The notes below the pieces were generated by a model. That model ran no database searches. It was not told the origin of the DNA and saw only the letters and a list, made by a program, of their open reading frames with translations. A DNA stretch of 64,000 nucleotides from Candidatus Gastranaerophilales bacterium (GTDB taxonomy: Bacteria; Cyanobacteriota; Vampirovibrionia; Gastranaerophilales; Gastranaerophilaceae), in NCBI GenBank assembly GCA_944325545.1, contig CALVAM010000003.1:1-64000 (forward strand), written 5' to 3'. Below are positions 17,385 through 26,506 of the stretch, one piece after another. Position numbers and translations under genes: made by a program. Numbering within the stretch: the stretch's first letter is position 1; each line of letters opens with the position of its first letter.

Positions 17385-18620
17385 ATGAAAAAGAATTTGT
17401 GGCTAAATTTTACATTAATTTGTTTAGGTGCCTTTTTTTATTTTCTAGCCAATTTCCATAGAATTGCCATCCCCGGAGCAATTTTTGATTTGTTACAGCA
17501 AGAATTGAGACTTTCTGCACCTTATATAACTGCCTTTGGTGCAATGTTTATGTATATATATGCCTTTAATCAATTGATAATTGGTGTAATGGTTGATAAA
17601 TTCGGCGGTATGAGGGTTATGTTAACCGGAGGAATTGTTTTAGCTCTTGGTACACTTTTATTTCCTTTGACTTCAAATATATTTATTATGTATTTTGCAA
17701 GAGCATTGTTGGGACTTGGTGGTAGTATGTTTTATCTGAGTCTTATTCGTGAAATTAGAGAGTGTGTTTCTGATAAAAATTTTGGAATTGCAATTTCCGT
17801 TATGTTATTTATAGGATATGTTGGCGGAATTGTTGCTAATGCTCCGTTTGTATTTGTATTAAGATATATGAGTTGGAGAGAGGTTATACTAATAATTGCT
17901 GCGGTAACCTTTGTTGCTGTTTTAGCTTTTTATCTTATAGTTAAAAAAATTACTTTACCGGAAATTAATAAAAATGTAAAAATGCGTTCATTACCTTTTC
18001 GTTTAGTTCTGCATAAGAAACATAACAGGAATTTATTTAGCTTTGCGTGTTGTAATTTTGGAATATCTTATACTATTCAAACTATAATAGGTAAAAAATT
18101 TTTGGAAGATTTTTGTGGTATGACAACTTCAAAGTCAGCAATTGTTTTATCAATAATGGCGGTTATTGCTGCTGTTTTTAATATAGTAAATGCTTCATTA
18201 TGTAAGATTTGTCATAATCATAGAGTTCGCTATTTAAAAAATGCTTCTTTTGTGACTTTTTTTAGTTTATTAATCATTTGTGTGTGTCTATTTTTTAATA
18301 TAAGAACATCATTTATTGCATTAATATTTTGTGTGCTTGCAGGTAACGCAAGTCTTACATCTATTTTGGTCCCAGTTTTACATCTTACTAACAGAAAGAT
18401 GTTTTCAGGAACTGCTGTTAGTATTATGAATTTTTGTTTCTTTATGATGGTTGGTTTTTTAGGAACGGCGACAGGTTTCTTATTAAATCTTTTTAAACCG
18501 GAACATGTGGGTAATGTTCTTATTTATTCTGAAAAATCATATTTGGCAGTTTTCGGGGTATTTTTATTATTAAGTTTATTTGAATTGTACAAGGCTATGA
18601 AGCTTTCTAATAAATATTAA
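17385..18620 (+). CDS. Major facilitator superfamily permease
   Basis: 411 aa, about twelve hydrophobic segments, beginning with NLWLNFTLICLGAFFYFLA. The MFS loop 2-3 signature is recognisable as GVMVDKFGGMRVMLTGG (G-x-x-x-D-x-x-G-x-R). The second half also begins with a long loop and a helix pair. The substrate is not predictable from sequence. The gene's 3' end overlaps the convergent coaE gene by 45 nt. Confidence 0.85.
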   Translation: MKKNLWLNFTLICLGAFFYFLANFHRIAIPGAIFDLLQQELRLSAPYITAFGAMFMYIYAFNQLIIGVMVDKFGGMRVMLTGGIVLALGTLLFPLTSNIFIMYFARALLGLGGSMFYLSLIREIRECVSDKNFGIAISVMLFIGYVGGIVANAPFVFVLRYMSWREVILIIAAVTFVAVLAFYLIVKKITLPEINKNVKMRSLPFRLVLHKKHNRNLFSFACCNFGISYTIQTIIGKKFLEDFCGMTTSKSAIVLSIMAVIAAVFNIVNASLCKICHNHRVRYLKNASFVTFFSLLIICVCLFFNIRTSFIALIFCVLAGNASLTSILVPVLHLTNRKMFSGTAVSIMNFCFFMMVGFLGTATGFLLNLFKPEHVGNVLIYSEKSYLAVFGVFLLLSLFELYKAMKLSNKY

Positions 18621-19151
18621 AACTTCTTTTTCTAAATTATCAATTGTTGTGTTGTTTTCTATTACAAAATCAGATTTTTTTATTTTTTCTTCTTGTCTTA
18701 TTTGAGCTCTTATTCTTAATAAAGCGTCCTCTTTAGATAAATTATTTCTCTTTTGTAGTCTTTTAAGTCTTATACTTTCATCTGAAGCTATAAATAAAAT
18801 TTTGTCGAATAGCTTATAAAAATCTGTTTCAAATAATAGTGGAACGGAAATGAATATTATATTTTCATCTTTATTTTCTGCAAATATTTTTAATACTTCT
18901 TCTTTTATAAGCGGATGAATTATGTTTTCAAGTTTTGTTTTTAAATCAGGATTATTAAAAACAAGTTTTCCAAGCTTATTTCTATCGATATTTCCGTTTG
19001 TAAAAACGTCATACCCATAAAATTCTTTTAAGTTTCTGAGCTTTTCGTGAGCTATTTTATCTGTATCAAAAACTTTAAATTGTTTTGATAAAATCTTTTC
19101 AACTTGAGATTTCCCAGATGCAATATTACCCGTTATCGCTATTTTTAGCAT
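18576..19151 (-). CDS. coaE: Dephospho-CoA kinase
   Basis: 191 aa. Phosphorylates dephospho-CoA in the last step of coenzyme A synthesis. P-loop ITGNIASGKS at residues 6-15 (usually GGIGSGKS), then FDTDKIAHE, the substrate-binding stretch IIHPLIKEEV, SVPLLFETDF and RLKRLQKRNNLS. It overlaps the upstream pseudouridine synthase gene by 26 nt, so the three genes 20291-18576 form one operon (thioesterase - pseudouridine synthase - coaE). Confidence 0.93.
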   Translation of the reverse strand: MLKIAITGNIASGKSQVEKILSKQFKVFDTDKIAHEKLRNLKEFYGYDVFTNGNIDRNKLGKLVFNNPDLKTKLENIIHPLIKEEVLKIFAENKDENIIFISVPLLFETDFYKLFDKILFIASDESIRLKRLQKRNNLSKEDALLRIRAQIRQEEKIKKSDFVIENNTTIDNLEKEVLIFIRKLHSLVQFK

Positions 19152-19887
19152 ATTCTCTCTTTATTTTTTCTATATAATTTTTTACTTCTTTTATTTGTTT
19201 TGGCTTTATTTGTTTAACTTGCCCTTTTTTCAAGCCTTCAATAGTGATAGTTCCGTGTTGAATTCTTTTTAAACTAATAACTTCATATCCGAGTTTAGCA
19301 AACATTTTCCGAATTTGTCTATTAATTCCTTGATATAGGGTAACTTGAATTAGTGAAGATTTATTTGTAAGCTCAATTGGAAGAGTTTCTGCATAAGCTG
19401 TTTTTTTCTCTCCACTATCTGTTTCAATAGTGATTCCATTGAACATTTTTTCTCCATTTTCGATTGTAAATTTCCCGTTTATAGTAACTAGGTAAACTTT
19501 TGGCAATTTAATAGAAGGATGTGTCATTTCATTAATGAAATCACCATCATTTGTAAGAATAAGAAGTCCGGTAGAATCTTTATCTAATCTTCCAACAGGC
19601 TTTAAATCTCTAAGCTCCGGTGGAATTACGTCATAAATAGTTTTTCTTCCTTTTTCATCATCTGATGTTGTAATGTAACCGGCTGGTTTATAAAATTTGT
19701 AATAAACGTGTTCTTGGGGTTTTACTAACTTGTTATCTATGAAAACTTTATCTTTTTCTCTTACGTGAAAGCCCAGTTCATTAATAACTTTTTCATTCAC
19801 TCTGACTCTGCCTGATAAAATAATTTCATCAGCTTTTCTTCGAGAACAAATTCCAGTAGAAGCTATATATTTGTTTAGTCTTGGCAT
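19126..19887 (-). CDS. RluB/RsuA-family rRNA pseudouridine synthase
   Basis: 253 aa. An N-terminal S4 domain (LNKYIASTGICSRRKADEII, GRVRVN) is followed by the catalytic domain with KPAGYITT, PVGRLDKDSTGLLILTNDG (catalytic Asp in GRLD) and RQIRKMFAKLGYEVISLKR. It isomerises a uridine in rRNA; RluB, RluE and RsuA cannot be separated by eye, and the S4 domain plus length favour RluB. It overlaps both neighbours by a few codons. Confidence 0.9.
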   Translation of the reverse strand: MPRLNKYIASTGICSRRKADEIILSGRVRVNEKVINELGFHVREKDKVFIDNKLVKPQEHVYYKFYKPAGYITTSDDEKGRKTIYDVIPPELRDLKPVGRLDKDSTGLLILTNDGDFINEMTHPSIKLPKVYLVTINGKFTIENGEKMFNGITIETDSGEKKTAYAETLPIELTNKSSLIQVTLYQGINRQIRKMFAKLGYEVISLKRIQHGTITIEGLKKGQVKQIKPKQIKEVKNYIEKIKREYAKNSDNG

Positions 19888-20291
19888 GACAACACTTTCT
19901 CAAAAGAATCTTTTAAAATATCCGGCATGCGTCTGTACATTTTCCCGTCGTTATGAATAGCTACAACTTCAAATTCTGCTTGAATAAATAATTTATCGCT
20001 TTCTTTGTTTTTTATTGTTTGTTCGAAAACAACTGTGACAGGCGTTAATTTTTTTATCCAAGTTTCTACAATCACAACATCATTAAGTTTACCGGAAGCC
20101 TTGTAGCGAATGTTCATATTTGTAACAGGCATAACAATATCGTTTGCTTCTAATTCAAGTAAATTGTGTCCTAACATCTCGCATAGCTCAACTCGACCCA
20201 TTTCTAACCATCTTAGGTATGAACCGTGCCAGACAACTCCATATGCATCCGTATCAGAATAATAAACTTTTTGTTCAAATATATGTTTCAT
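19875..20291 (-). CDS. YbgC/4HBT-type acyl-CoA thioesterase
   Basis: 138 aa hot-dog-fold protein. YYSDTDAYGVVWHGSYLRW carries the family's catalytic Asp in DTDxxGVVxHxxY, and EMGRVELCEMLG is the following helix. Likely hydrolyses a short-chain acyl-CoA; in many bacteria YbgC acts near phospholipid metabolism. First gene of the operon. A TAGAAT box lies 6 nt upstream of the ATG with no ribosome binding site, suggesting a leaderless mRNA. Its promoter is back-to-back with that of gloA. Confidence 0.88.
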   Translation of the reverse strand: MKHIFEQKVYYSDTDAYGVVWHGSYLRWLEMGRVELCEMLGHNLLELEANDIVMPVTNMNIRYKASGKLNDVVIVETWIKKLTPVTVVFEQTIKNKESDKLFIQAEFEVVAIHNDGKMYRRMPDILKDSFEKVLSCQD

Positions 20292-20335
20292 AGAATTATT
20301 CTAACATGATATAATAATAAAAGTAAGGAGGTGTT

Positions 20336-20719
20336 ATGAAATTTTTACATACTATGATTAGAGTAAAAGATATCCAAAAATCTTTAGATTTTTATGAAAA
20401 AGTTTTAGATATGAATGTTGTTGAAAAAAAACGTCTGGAAGATTGTTGGTTGTATTTTTTAGAAGACAATGAAAAGACTTGTCAAATTGAGCTTACTTAC
20501 AATGATGAAACCCCTGTTAATGGTTATGATATCGGTTCGGGTTTTGGTCATTTTGCTTTTCAAGTGGCGTCGCTTAGCGATTTTACGACAAAAATTAATA
20601 GTTTGGGATATGAATATCTTTATGAGCCTTTTGATTTAAATGGTAAAGGTTCTAAAATTGCTTTTATAAAAGATCCTGATGGGTATGAAATTGAATTAAT
20701 TGAAAAAGTAGTTTGGTAA
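20336..20719 (+). CDS. gloA: Lactoylglutathione lyase (glyoxalase I)
   Basis: 127 aa. Two VOC beta-alpha-beta-beta-beta modules: FLHTMIRVKDIQKSLDFYEKVL, with metal His5, and GFGHFAFQV, with the second metal His, then FIKDPDGYEIELIE, with the metal Glu. Matches bacterial nickel-type glyoxalase I, which turns the methylglyoxal-thiol hemithioacetal into S-lactoylthiol. AAGGAGG precedes the ATG. With the hydrolase at 8388 this could give a full detoxification route, although glutathione itself may not be the thiol. Confidence 0.92.
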   Translation: MKFLHTMIRVKDIQKSLDFYEKVLDMNVVEKKRLEDCWLYFLEDNEKTCQIELTYNDETPVNGYDIGSGFGHFAFQVASLSDFTTKINSLGYEYLYEPFDLNGKGSKIAFIKDPDGYEIELIEKVVW

Positions 20720-20744
20720 TTTGTAATATTTCTTAATATTTAAG

Positions 20745-20775
20745 TCAATTTGTAAAAAAAAATTGACTTTATATA
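20745..20775 (+). promoter_or_regulatory. Bipartite promoter-like element (copy 3)
   Basis: TCAATT (20745-20750), 17 nt, TTTATATA (20768-20775), about 55 nt before the 50-aa ORF. A CTTAATATTT-type pair lies just upstream at 20721-20740. Confidence 0.55.
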
Positions 20776-20829
20776 TATGTAAGTTAAGTAATAGGTATCA
20801 ACCAATCAAGGGGTATCTAGGAGGTTATG

Positions 20830-20982
20830 ATGAATATTGCAATTAGGAAGCTCGCTTTGTTAGAAAAGACTTTAGAAGAAAAAGAGATTAATTCAAAAAT
20901 TGGTGGATATGTTATTAGTCCAATTGATGCTGAATTAAAAGAAAAAATTTCAAAGTTAATGGATCAAGTAAGAGTTATTTAG
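20830..20982 (+). CDS. 50-aa small protein
   Basis: Starts MNIAIRKLALLEKTLEEKE and ends KISKLMDQVRVI; mostly helical and charged. AGGAGG lies 5 nt before this ATG; the ATG one codon upstream is too close to it. The strong ribosome binding site and the bipartite promoter element shared with four other genes argue that it is real. It overlaps the end of the convergent ABC transporter gene by 8 nt. No family recognised. Confidence 0.65.
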   Translation: MNIAIRKLALLEKTLEEKEINSKIGGYVISPIDAELKEKISKLMDQVRVI

Positions 20983-22702
20983 ATTTAGAAGAGTTTGCAA
21001 AATTGGCAAACTCTTTATTATTTTCTTTAAGGTAATTAAAGGTTCCGATATCATTTATTTTAGAATCTTTTAGGAATATTATTTTATCCGCATTTCTTAT
21101 AGTTGTTAATTTATGTGCAACTGCGATTATCGTTATATTTTTTCTTAATTCTTGTAATATTGAACAAAATTCTTCCTCGGTCTTTAAATCAAGTGCAGAA
21201 GTCGCTTCGTCTAATATTAAGATATCAGGGTCAGTATAAAGTGCTCTTGCTATTGCAAGTCTTTGTTTTTGGCCTTGTGATAGACCAATATTGTCAATAA
21301 ATGGATTTTCATATATCCCGTTTTTGAAATTGTTTTTGATAAAGTCGTATAGTTGAGCTTTTTTTAATGATTCAATAACTTTTGTGTCATCGATATTATC
21401 ATAACCAAAAGCTACATTTTCTCTGATGGAAGCGTTTAGATTTTTAAATTCTTGTGGAATGTATCCTATTTTTAAGGATTTATTTCTAAGAGTTGAATTA
21501 TCAATTAAAATTTCACCTTTAGTTGGTTTTAGTAAACCACATAAGATGTCTGTCAATGTTGTTTTTCCTGCTCCAGATAAGCCAACAATACCAATAAACT
21601 CATTTTTATTTATTGCAAAATTTATATCTTTAAGAATTGGTTTATCTTTATTGTATTCAAAAAAGATGTTTTTAAGTTCTATTTTGTTTTCAAATTTTGT
21701 ATATTGAGTTTCTATTAATGGGGGAGTTGAGTTTATATTTAAAGTTTCATAGGTTGTTAATAATTCATTTACAATATTTAGTGATGTTCTTATTCCGTTT
21801 ATATTTGTTTGAATTCTGGAAATTGTTGGGGCTAATCTGAAAATTGATGCTGTTATGAGAGCAAAAGAGGCTATTAAATTAGATGTATTATTTAGATTTT
21901 GGATAGAGATTATTGAAAGTAAGATAAATAGTAAAAATATTATACAAGGTTCTGTTATATAAGGCGGTATAGAGTTATAAAATTGTGACTTTGTAATGCA
22001 GGAAAAAAAGTCGTATAATGCTTTTTTGTATTTTGAGAAAAAGTATATTTCGTTTTTTGAAATTTTTATGTTTTTTAAATTTAAGATAATTTCGTTTGTT
22101 GCATTTGTGCAATTTAATGAAGAATTATTTAATTTTTCAGATACTTTTTTTAGTTTTTTATTGAATAAACTTGTTTGTATAATTAAAATTAATGTGGCGA
22201 AAATTATAGTAACTAGGGTAGCTTGTGGAAATTTTATAACTAAAAATGTAGTTATAAAGCTTAAAATAATTATATTTATACTTAGGTTCATTAATCTTAG
22301 AACAAAGTTGTTTATAAAATTTGGTATAAGAAAAAATAAAATATTTGATTTTTTAGCAATAGGAATTTGTGAACTGTTTTGGAAAGAGGTTTGTAAGAAA
22401 TATTCCATAAATTTTAAGTTTAGATCCGCTTCAAGACTTTTAGTAAATTTTGATTGAAGGTATGAATAAAAAATCATGAATAAGTTTTTTGTCAGAAATA
22501 AAATTGTAATAGAAATTCCTATTAAAATAGAGGTTTTGTCTAGTTTATTTTTTGATAATATTTGAAGAACAAATGGGTATACAAGTGCAACTCCTGATAA
22601 TTCAAGTAAACCTACAAAAAATGATAGAATGTTGTAAAGATAAAATTTTTGTTTATTACTTTTTAAATATTTGAAATATTTTAAAAGGCAAGTTTTTAAC
22701 AT
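20975..22702 (-). CDS. ABC exporter, fused permease and ATPase (PglK/MsbA-like)
   Basis: 575 aa. An N-terminal membrane domain with about six hydrophobic segments (about 20-330) is followed by an ATPase domain: Walker A GLSGAGKTT, Q-loop GYIPQEF, signature LSQGQKQR, Walker B ILILDEATSALD and switch His in VAHKLTTI. Half-transporter that works as a homodimer. The mix resembles PglK-type flippases of lipid-linked sugars, but lipid or peptide export cannot be excluded. The membrane domain is very AT-rich (Asn/Ile/Phe/Lys) compared with the neighbours. No Shine-Dalgarno is visible upstream. Confidence 0.88.
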   Translation of the reverse strand: MLKTCLLKYFKYLKSNKQKFYLYNILSFFVGLLELSGVALVYPFVLQILSKNKLDKTSILIGISITILFLTKNLFMIFYSYLQSKFTKSLEADLNLKFMEYFLQTSFQNSSQIPIAKKSNILFFLIPNFINNFVLRLMNLSINIIILSFITTFLVIKFPQATLVTIIFATLILIIQTSLFNKKLKKVSEKLNNSSLNCTNATNEIILNLKNIKISKNEIYFFSKYKKALYDFFSCITKSQFYNSIPPYITEPCIIFLLFILLSIISIQNLNNTSNLIASFALITASIFRLAPTISRIQTNINGIRTSLNIVNELLTTYETLNINSTPPLIETQYTKFENKIELKNIFFEYNKDKPILKDINFAINKNEFIGIVGLSGAGKTTLTDILCGLLKPTKGEILIDNSTLRNKSLKIGYIPQEFKNLNASIRENVAFGYDNIDDTKVIESLKKAQLYDFIKNNFKNGIYENPFIDNIGLSQGQKQRLAIARALYTDPDILILDEATSALDLKTEEEFCSILQELRKNITIIAVAHKLTTIRNADKIIFLKDSKINDIGTFNYLKENNKEFANFANSSKSK

Positions 22703-22792
22703 ATAGAATATATTACATTAAAAAAACATTAATTTCATGAAAAAAAATAAAAAAAATATGTTATACTTTATACAAAGTAAGAAGGAGGATTT

Positions 22793-23518
22793 ATGTCAAA
22801 CCCTATATTAAATGAAAAGTTTGTAAATCAGGAACAAGTTTTACAAGGAGAACCTATGACCGTAAACGGAACAATTCAGGTAACGGCATTTTTAGGTATT
22901 TTATTGGTTGCAGCAGCTGCTTTTGTATGGACAAGATTTACTTCTGGATACACTGATCAAGCTTTAATGTTAACTTCTGTAGGAGCTATAGTTGGTTTCG
23001 TTTTAGCTTTAATAGTATCTTTTACAAGAACTAAGTTTTTGATACCAGTGTACGCAGTTTGTGAAGGTTTGTTTTTAGGAGGTGTTTCTGCTCAATTTGA
23101 AACTTCTTATCCCGGAATTGTATCTCAGGCTGTAGCTGGAACTTTTGCAGCATTGTTTTCAATGTTGATTTTATATAGAGCAAATGTAATTAAATGTACA
23201 GATAAATTTAGAAGTGTAATATTTATTGCAACATTATCTATAGCTGCTGTTTATTTGATTAATTTTATAGGTAGCTTTTTTAATATGCAAGTACCAGCTT
23301 TGAATTCAGCTTCTCCTATTGGTATTGGTATTAGTTTAATTGTTTGCGTAGTTGCGGCTTTAAACTTGATTATAGACTTTGATTTTATCGAAAAAGGTTC
23401 TCAAATGATGTTGCCAAAAGACATGGAATGGTTTGGTGCTTTTGGACTTATGGTGACAATTGTTTGGTTGTACTTGGAGATTTTAAGGTTACTGGCAAAA
23501 TTGAGTGATCGCAGATAG
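22793..23518 (+). CDS. Bax inhibitor-1/YccA-family membrane protein
   Basis: 241 aa with seven hydrophobic segments after a polar N-terminus. The family pattern is visible: TVNGTIQVTAFLG opening the first segment, a middle VCEGLFLGGVSAQFE, and a late LNLIIDFDFIEKG with the acidic pair typical of the BaxI_1 (YccA-like) group. Probably a proton- or calcium-sensitive leak channel; in E. coli YccA modulates FtsH. AAGGAGG precedes the ATG. Followed by a terminator. Confidence 0.85.
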   Translation: MSNPILNEKFVNQEQVLQGEPMTVNGTIQVTAFLGILLVAAAAFVWTRFTSGYTDQALMLTSVGAIVGFVLALIVSFTRTKFLIPVYAVCEGLFLGGVSAQFETSYPGIVSQAVAGTFAALFSMLILYRANVIKCTDKFRSVIFIATLSIAAVYLINFIGSFFNMQVPALNSASPIGIGISLIVCVVAALNLIIDFDFIEKGSQMMLPKDMEWFGAFGLMVTIVWLYLEILRLLAKLSDRR

Positions 23519-23527
23519 ATTTTTTTT

Positions 23528-23562
23528 CAAGCTTCTTTTATAATAAAAGGAGCTTGATTTTT
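23528..23562 (+). terminator. Terminator between the BaxI gene and rmuC
   Basis: CAAGCTTCTTTTA (23528-23540) pairs with TAAAAGGAGCTTG (23544-23556) with a 3-nt loop and one G-U pair, followed by ATTTTT. Confidence 0.75.
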
Positions 23563-23573
23563 AGGAGGATTGA

Positions 23574-24770
23574 ATGTTTTTAGTTGGGGGAATTTCTTTT
23601 GTTATAGGTGCTGTAGTTGCAGCTTTTGTTATGTATGTCTATTTTGTAAAAAGGGAAATGGGGTTAAAGGAAGATTTTTCAAAGTTAAAAACAAAAATAG
23701 AGTTAACTCAAAATTTGCAAGAAATTATAAAACGTGATTTTGTTCAATTAGCTCAAGAAACTATAAAAAATGAACAAGAAGATTTGAGAAAACAAAATAG
23801 AGAGGCTTTGGAAGAGAAAATTTTACCTCTTAAAACAGAGCTTGGAGAATTTAAGAGTAAAGTTGAAAAATTCAATCTATCTGGTGTTGAAAATACAGCT
23901 AAACTTGAGCAACAAATTTTAAATCTCGAAAAAAATAATAAAATAATTGCTCAAGAAGCAAAAAATTTAACTGAAGCTTTGACAAAAAATCAAAATGTAA
24001 AAGGTGCTTATGGTGAAAATATTTTAGACACAATTCTTGAATCTTGTGGAATGCAGGAGGGAATACATTATACAAAACAATTCGTAACGACTTCTTCTAA
24101 TTTAAAAGATGGTGAATTTCATACAATTAGACCGGATATTGTTATTAATTTGCCAAAAGATAGGCATATTATTATTGATTCTAAGGTTACTTTAACAAGT
24201 TATTTAGATTGTGTAGAAGATGAAACTAAAATTAAAGATTTCAAGGCTGAAGTAAAAAAAAGAATTGTAGATTTATCAAATAAAAATTATCAAAATGCTG
24301 AAAATTTATGGCAGCCTGATTTTGTTTTGATGTATATTCCAATAGAGTCTTCTTTAAATTTAATTTATGAAGATTTGGAATTAATAAATAGTGCTTATAA
24401 ATCTAAAATTATTATTGTAGGTACTGCTTCTTTATTAACTACAATAAAACTTGTAGATCAGCTTTTTGCTCAACAAAAACAGTGTGAGAGTGTTAATAAT
24501 ATTGTTGAGGCAGGAACTAATTTATACGAAACTTTTGTGCAGTTTTGTGACGATTTAGTAGACTTGCAAAAACGTTTTGATGAAATTAATAAAAAATTCG
24601 GTACTACTATAAACAGGTTTAAAAGAAAAAATAAAAATAGACTTGGTTTGTTTGAACAAGTTAAAGAATTAAAACAATTAGGAATTACTTCTTCAAAAGA
24701 GATTCCTGAAGTTTTATTAGAAGTTGATGAAAATATAAATGAATTGGAAGGAGTTTTGGGAAATGACTAA
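23574..24770 (+). CDS. rmuC: DNA recombination protein RmuC
   Basis: 398 aa. An N-terminal membrane anchor (FLVGGISFVIGAVVAAFVMYVYF) is followed by a long coiled coil (about 30-130) and the RmuC nuclease-like domain: KGAYGENILDTILESCGM, RPDIVINLPKDRHIIIDSKV, with the PD-(D/E)xK Asp and DSK, and LMYIPIESSL. RmuC limits recombination at inverted repeats. Its stop overlaps the start of the response regulator gene by 8 nt, so the two are cotranscribed. Confidence 0.92.
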   Translation: MFLVGGISFVIGAVVAAFVMYVYFVKREMGLKEDFSKLKTKIELTQNLQEIIKRDFVQLAQETIKNEQEDLRKQNREALEEKILPLKTELGEFKSKVEKFNLSGVENTAKLEQQILNLEKNNKIIAQEAKNLTEALTKNQNVKGAYGENILDTILESCGMQEGIHYTKQFVTTSSNLKDGEFHTIRPDIVINLPKDRHIIIDSKVTLTSYLDCVEDETKIKDFKAEVKKRIVDLSNKNYQNAENLWQPDFVLMYIPIESSLNLIYEDLELINSAYKSKIIIVGTASLLTTIKLVDQLFAQQKQCESVNNIVEAGTNLYETFVQFCDDLVDLQKRFDEINKKFGTTINRFKRKNKNRLGLFEQVKELKQLGITSSKEIPEVLLEVDENINELEGVLGND

Positions 24771-25458
24771 AATTCTTGTAGTGGATGATGATGTTGCAAT
24801 AAATGAATTGATAAAAGTTAATTTAGAATTAAATGGATATCAAGTCATACAGGCATATAATGGTATTGAAGGTTTTGCCTTGGCAAAACAAGAAATGCCG
24901 GCTTTGATAATATTAGATGTTATGATGCCTGAAGTTGATGGTTATACGGTCGCTCAAAGAATTCGTCAAGCTACTGAAATTGCAGATACTCCGATTATTA
25001 TGCTTACAGCTCTTTCTCAATTAAATGATAAAGTCAATGGTTTTAATATTGGTGTTGATGATTATTTAACTAAACCTTTTGAGATTGATGAATTGATTGT
25101 GAGAGTGCGTGCGGTCTTAAAAAGAACAAAGCAAATTCCGAAGTCTTCTGCTATTCGAGAGTTATTAACATATAAAGAAATTACTCTTTTACCTGAAACA
25201 TACAGCGTACAAATAAATGACAAAATTCAAAAACTTACTCCTATTGAATTTGATATATTTAATCTTTTATTCCAAAATCACGGTAATATGGTTTCTGGAG
25301 CTAGATTATTAAAAGAAATTTGGGGGTATGAACCTGATGATAACGTTGAGACAATAAGAGTTCATATTAGGCATTTAAGAAGTAAAATTGATAAAATATC
25401 AGATGGCAAAAAATATATCGAAACTATTTATGGTGGCGGTTATAAATTAAATGTGTAG
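24763..25458 (+). CDS. OmpR/PhoB-type response regulator
   Basis: 231 aa from the ATG that gives MTKILVVDDD, preceded by GGAAGGAG. The receiver domain has the acidic pair DD at 9-10, phospho-acceptor Asp in LIILDVMMPE, a TA switch (IMLTALS) and Lys in LTKPFE. The C-terminal winged helix has LTPIEFDIFNLL and VETIRVHIRHLRSKI. No histidine kinase is adjacent, so it is an orphan here. The tandem CTTAATATTT boxes in the window would suit this regulator family, but no link is shown. Confidence 0.93.
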   Translation: MTKILVVDDDVAINELIKVNLELNGYQVIQAYNGIEGFALAKQEMPALIILDVMMPEVDGYTVAQRIRQATEIADTPIIMLTALSQLNDKVNGFNIGVDDYLTKPFEIDELIVRVRAVLKRTKQIPKSSAIRELLTYKEITLLPETYSVQINDKIQKLTPIEFDIFNLLFQNHGNMVSGARLLKEIWGYEPDDNVETIRVHIRHLRSKIDKISDGKKYIETIYGGGYKLNV

Positions 25459-25483
25459 TTTTGTAAAAAATATATAAATAAAA

Positions 25484-25514
25484 GCAATTATTTAAAATGG
25501 ATATACTTTATATA
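25484..25514 (+). promoter_or_regulatory. Bipartite promoter-like element (copy 4)
   Basis: GCAATT (25484-25489), 17 nt, TTTATATA (25507-25514), about 43 nt before the TTG start of the YD-repeat-like gene. Confidence 0.55.
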
Positions 25515-25557
25515 TAAAGAGGAGCAATATTAATAATTTAATATAGGAGTTTATTCA

Positions 25558-26445
25558 TTGAACAAAGAGACTTTCAGTGAAAATTTATTAAAACAAAGTT
25601 CTTCTGATAGATTAGAGATTTCGACTCAAGATGAGCATGGAGCTTTTGTGGATGTTAATAGAAATGATTTGGGTGAAATTATTTCTGTTAATTATTATTT
25701 AGAAGAAGGTGATTTAGAAAAACAAGTTTTTTATGAAAATGGAGAAATCTCTAAAATTAGGTATTATAAAGATAATAAAGTAATAAAGTTAGAAGATTAT
25801 GTAGGGGGGGTAAATATATCCTCTAAAAAGTATGATAAAAAAGGAAATTGCATTTATCAAATAAAATATACGTATGATAAGTATAATAGAATTGTGAAAA
25901 TCTCTAAAATAATTAAAGATAGAGAAATTTCTGTAAAGTATGAATATGATGAAATCGGAAGAATTGTATTGAGAAAGTTTTATGTAGATTTGAGTGAAAG
26001 ATTTTTTCAAGAATATCGTTATGATATTTTAAATAATTTGGTAGAATATATAGATAATAATCAGCATATAATTGTAGAAAATTTTATGGATGAAAAGTTG
26101 TTATCTTATCGAATAATTAATAGTTTATCTAAAGAAACATCTATAACTAATAATTTTAAAAATGGAAAGTACCAAAATACAAGAATTGTTTCAGAAGAAA
26201 AAGATTACACAGAAGTAAATGTAAATTATGTGGATAATATAATGATGAAAAAACCGTTTGCAAAAGAAGAAGATTTAGATTTAGTAATTTCTGAATTAAT
26301 TAGTCATGATAAAGGTTTTCTTTGTTCAAGTAGTAGAGTTAATAAAACACAAGATATATTAGATGAATATATAAAATTAAGAGCTCTTCCTATATCAATA
26401 AGAAAGTGCGTATTGTATAATTTATCATTAAAATTAAATGTTTAG
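25558..26445 (+). CDS. YD-repeat-like protein
   Basis: 295 aa starting at TTG with AGGAG 9 nt upstream; no better ATG exists. It shows repeated short strands such as YTYDKYNRIVKISK and YEYDEIGRIVLRKF, close to the YD/RHS repeat consensus (YxYDxxGRI/L). Only two repeats fit well and there is no signal peptide, so it is not a large RHS toxin. The last 60 residues are helical. Function unknown; possibly a beta-solenoid or MORN-like scaffold. It is the first gene after the response regulator. Confidence 0.65.
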   Translation: MNKETFSENLLKQSSSDRLEISTQDEHGAFVDVNRNDLGEIISVNYYLEEGDLEKQVFYENGEISKIRYYKDNKVIKLEDYVGGVNISSKKYDKKGNCIYQIKYTYDKYNRIVKISKIIKDREISVKYEYDEIGRIVLRKFYVDLSERFFQEYRYDILNNLVEYIDNNQHIIVENFMDEKLLSYRIINSLSKETSITNNFKNGKYQNTRIVSEEKDYTEVNVNYVDNIMMKKPFAKEEDLDLVISELISHDKGFLCSSSRVNKTQDILDEYIKLRALPISIRKCVLYNLSLKLNV

Positions 26446-26506
26446 GTATTTTACAAAAAATAAATAATATTGTATAATAGAGCTGTAGCAGATTTAGGAG
26501 GTTTAT

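Noticed and set aside
21996-22457. 153-aa plus-strand frame opposite the ABC transporter
   Set aside because: Phe/Lys/Ile-rich antisense shadow of the AT-rich membrane domain; the ABC transporter motifs show which strand is coding.
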